DNA of 64,000 nucleotides, from the NCBI RefSeq assembly GCF_028768465.1, contig NZ_CP118225.1, forward strand, positions 62,001 to 126,000, in the 5' to 3' direction. This document shows, piece after piece, positions 62,072 through 64,000 of this stretch; position 1 is the first letter of the stretch; every line of letters starts with the position of its first letter. Position numbers and translations under genes: made by a program. The notes under the pieces were generated by a model. It did not search any database. It had not been told where the DNA came from and saw only the letters and a program-made list of their open reading frames with translations. This DNA comes from Rhodopirellula sp. P2 (GTDB lineage Bacteria; Planctomycetota; Planctomycetia; Pirellulales; Pirellulaceae).

Positions 62072-63091
62072 ATGGCTACTCTGACAAAAGCAAATGAGGA
62101 ACTGTTTCGACGGACGCCCGATGAATGCTTCGACTCGTTCGACAGCCTGTACGCCGAGTGTTCGCGTTCGCGTGAACAATCAACGGACCTCTGGGAACTC
62201 CCGCAAGACATCTCGCTGACGCATGATCTAACAATCTGCAACGGCGAGGGTTCCGAATACCGGTTGAACGATTGGTCGTTCTCGCAGCTATGCCGCACGG
62301 CGGGCGTTGGGAAAGACACGGTCAACCGGCTGTCCCGGAAGACGGCCAGCAAGGTGTTTGAGGAAACCCTGCCGCAGGCGGAAAAGCCGATGCAGCTCCT
62401 GACGACTGAAAAGCAGATTCGTAGCGTTCACGGTGTTGCCTACACGCGGCTCTGGAACGTCGAATTGCTGGACGTCGTCAACGAGTATGCGTCGTTCTTT
62501 ACCCCGCCGCAAAAGGCGATGGATGATGTCAGCACCGGACTGTATTGCGGAGAACAGGACATGTTCGCATTCCTGATTGACCCGACCGGATGGGCCGAGA
62601 TCGAAGGACAGGCGTTCGCGCCGGGCTTTTTCATCTGGAACAGCGAGGTCGGACGCCGAAGCGTTGGCATCCAGACCTTCTGGTTTCAGCGTGTCTGCCA
62701 GAACCACATCGTTTGGGATGCAACCGAAGTGATCGAATTCACTCGCAAGCACACCGCCAACGTTCGTGATGCTTTGCAAGAGATTCGTATCATGCTGGAC
62801 AATCTGGTCACAGTTCGCGATCAACGCAAAGACTCGTTCGCCGCGATGATCAAAAAGGCGATGACAGAGCGGATCGGTGATGACGCCGATGAGGTCACGA
62901 AGGTGTTGACGGCCGAGAAGATTCCGCGACATCTGATCAAGGATGCGATGGAGATCGCTCGGGCGCAGGGTGCATTTACGATTTTTGCGATGGTCGATGC
63001 CCTCACCAAGCTGTCCCAGAAGGTGAATTTCGCCGGAGATCGGACGTTGCTTGACGCCAAGATCGGCAGTCTGCTGTCGATGGCGGCTTGA
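62072..63091 (+). CDS. DUF932-family protein
   Basis: 339 residues. LNDWSFSQLCRTAGVGKDTV, SVHGVAYTRLWNVELLDVV, then LYCGEQDMFAFLIDPTGWAE and FFIWNSEVGRRSVGIQTFWF match the DUF932 / phage-plasmid-like protein family (TIGR03299 relatives). The function is unknown; such proteins occur on plasmids and phages. The C-terminal helical part is about 100 residues. The ATG at 62072 was chosen because the family start fits. Confidence 0.82.
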   Translation: MATLTKANEELFRRTPDECFDSFDSLYAECSRSREQSTDLWELPQDISLTHDLTICNGEGSEYRLNDWSFSQLCRTAGVGKDTVNRLSRKTASKVFEETLPQAEKPMQLLTTEKQIRSVHGVAYTRLWNVELLDVVNEYASFFTPPQKAMDDVSTGLYCGEQDMFAFLIDPTGWAEIEGQAFAPGFFIWNSEVGRRSVGIQTFWFQRVCQNHIVWDATEVIEFTRKHTANVRDALQEIRIMLDNLVTVRDQRKDSFAAMIKKAMTERIGDDADEVTKVLTAEKIPRHLIKDAMEIARAQGAFTIFAMVDALTKLSQKVNFAGDRTLLDAKIGSLLSMAA

Positions 63092-63094
63092 ACA

Positions 63095-63430
63095 ATGTCG
63101 ACATCGAACGAGCAGTATGAGTGTGACGGCTGTGGTGCGTGTTGCCGCAGCAAGTTGGTCGATATCTACGAAATCGACACACTCAGGAACCCTCGGATTG
63201 CGGAGCAGATGATTCCGCTTCGCGAACCTGGTTTCGACGGCGAAATCGGCTACCTGAACTGCGTCAGCAATGGCGGGTGCGTCTTTCTTCGCGACGACAA
63301 TCGGTGCGGAATCTACACGACGCGCCCGTCGGTTTGCGTGCTCTACGAAGCGGGCAGCGACGATTGTCAACAGTGTCGGCTTGACGCTGGCATTTCACGT
63401 CTCGAGCCGATGTCCGTCACGAAAGCGTGA
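63095..63430 (+). CDS. YkgJ-family cysteine cluster protein
   Basis: 111 residues with CDGCGACCRS, GGCVFLRDDNRCGIYTTRPSVCVLYE and CQQC, the arrangement of the YkgJ/CxxCxxCC zinc- or iron-binding family. It lies 3 bp after the DUF932-like gene. It probably binds a metal or Fe-S cluster; its role is unknown. Confidence 0.88.
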   Translation: MSTSNEQYECDGCGACCRSKLVDIYEIDTLRNPRIAEQMIPLREPGFDGEIGYLNCVSNGGCVFLRDDNRCGIYTTRPSVCVLYEAGSDDCQQCRLDAGISRLEPMSVTKA

Positions 63431-63487
63431 GTGGTGGAATCGGTTCGCTCTTTACTATTACCGAAAGGAGGGAGCTATGGCTCAACC

Positions 63488-63886
63488 ATGGACCCGCAAG
63501 TGACTTGGAATTCGTTACTCGACGAGTGGGCAAGGCGAAGCTGGCTTGACGTGACAGAGCTGGCTGAAGCATTGCTCGATTGGCTTGATCGTGGCGGGTT
63601 CCCACCGAAGACCTCTGAAGCACCGGAACTCGGTAGCGATTGGCACGCAGCGGTTGCGAAAGCAGCGGCGATCTATGCCATGAGACGTGCTGAAGCGGTG
63701 TTAGACGATCCTGATGGCATTCCGGCGAACGTTGTATTCACGCTGACTTGTGCCCAATGCAACGTCGAAGGACCAAACACTTTCTACGAGGCAAAGCACG
63801 AAGGCTGGACTCGAATTCAGTACATGCCTGCGTCCACATCCGAGAACTTTCTCGGCATTTGCTTCCCATGCAGCCAACGTCAATAG
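63488..63886 (+). CDS. Hypothetical protein with odd start region
   Basis: 132 residues from ATG 63488 (MDPQVTWNSLLDEWARRSW). The C-terminal part has CAQC and CFPC, a possible zinc ribbon. A strong SD, AAAGGAGGGA (63463-63472), is best placed for ATG 63478, which opens an 8-codon frame (63478-63504) ending TGA; ATG 63488 is 15 bases from it in another frame. A start by reinitiation or a short leader peptide is therefore possible. A further GTG at 63431 in the main frame is an alternative. Confidence 0.65.
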   Translation: MDPQVTWNSLLDEWARRSWLDVTELAEALLDWLDRGGFPPKTSEAPELGSDWHAAVAKAAAIYAMRRAEAVLDDPDGIPANVVFTLTCAQCNVEGPNTFYEAKHEGWTRIQYMPASTSENFLGICFPCSQRQ

Positions 63887-63967
63887 CGACGTTTGGCATC
63901 CGGCCAGTCGAATTCTCGACAAGCCGATTCTTTCCTTTCATCCATTCTCTATTCGGAGACAACCAAC

Positions 63968-64000
63968 ATGGCTACCAAACAAGCCAACAAGACGACCCGC
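63968..64000 (+). CDS. Start of a gene cut by the window end
   Basis: ATG at 63968 with an open frame of 11 codons (MATKQANKTTR). CGGAG lies 8 bases ahead. No family can be assigned from this length. Confidence 0.4.
   Translation, partial: MATKQANKTTR

Overview
The window looks like the chromosome of a planctomycete close to Rhodopirellula (Pirellulaceae). The signs are an SHD1-domain exported protein, Tat-exported Gfo/Idh/MocA and squalene-cyclase-repeat proteins, a DUF1580 protein, a heme-motif sensor kinase, long intergenic spacers filled with GC-rich palindromic repeats, and a DnaA-like protein without its usual N-terminal domain. This assignment comes from protein-family recognition only; no database was searched.

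Positions 1 to about 29,880 read as ordinary chromosome. In order: the 3' end of lepA, a secreted esterase, two exported proteins, a small HExxH peptidase-like protein, tRNA-Lys and tRNA-Cys, the SHD1 protein, a histidine kinase with a CxxCH motif, a type II secretion/type IV pilus-like block (prepilin, GspF/PilC, GspE/PilB, response regulator), scpB with a very acidic tail, a cysteine desulfurase, the DnaA-like gene with a DnaA box just upstream, a YtpQ-like protein, two squalene-cyclase-repeat proteins, and an ABC-2 exporter pair. At least six dispersed repeat families fill the spacers.

At 29,810-29,883 is an initiator tRNA-Met, followed 150 bp later by a tyrosine recombinase in the same direction. 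From there to the window end the gene content is that of an integrative or plasmid-like element: a DUF1580 (excisionase-like) protein, a TraG/VirD4-like coupling ATPase behind two winged-helix proteins, a RepB-type primase, a second XerC-like recombinase, a plasmid-type replication initiator divergent from parA and a small ribbon-helix-helix partner, iteron-like repeats, an AAA ATPase, and DUF7249-, DUF6573- and DUF932-like proteins. I found no second copy of the tRNA 3' end, so the far boundary is probably outside the window.

The element carries several unusual modules. (1) A pseudokinase-like HTH protein is translationally coupled to a membrane protein with Cas4-like Fe-S features but no RecB catalytic residues; next to them are an intact Ser/Thr kinase and a membrane coiled-coil protein. 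(2) A VWA - PP2C - membrane kinase operon matches the TerY-P triad. (3) A tightly overlapping operon holds an MT-A70 methyltransferase whose DPPW motif is replaced. (4) About 1.4 kb without credible ORFs but dense with hairpins (53,200-54,620) lies between the replication gene and an unrecognised 254-aa protein; it is the best candidate here for a large structured RNA with a partner protein. (5) A lipoprotein ends in a domain resembling the helix-turn-helix of IS3-type transposase OrfA. Modules 1 and 4 are the strongest candidates for undescribed biology.
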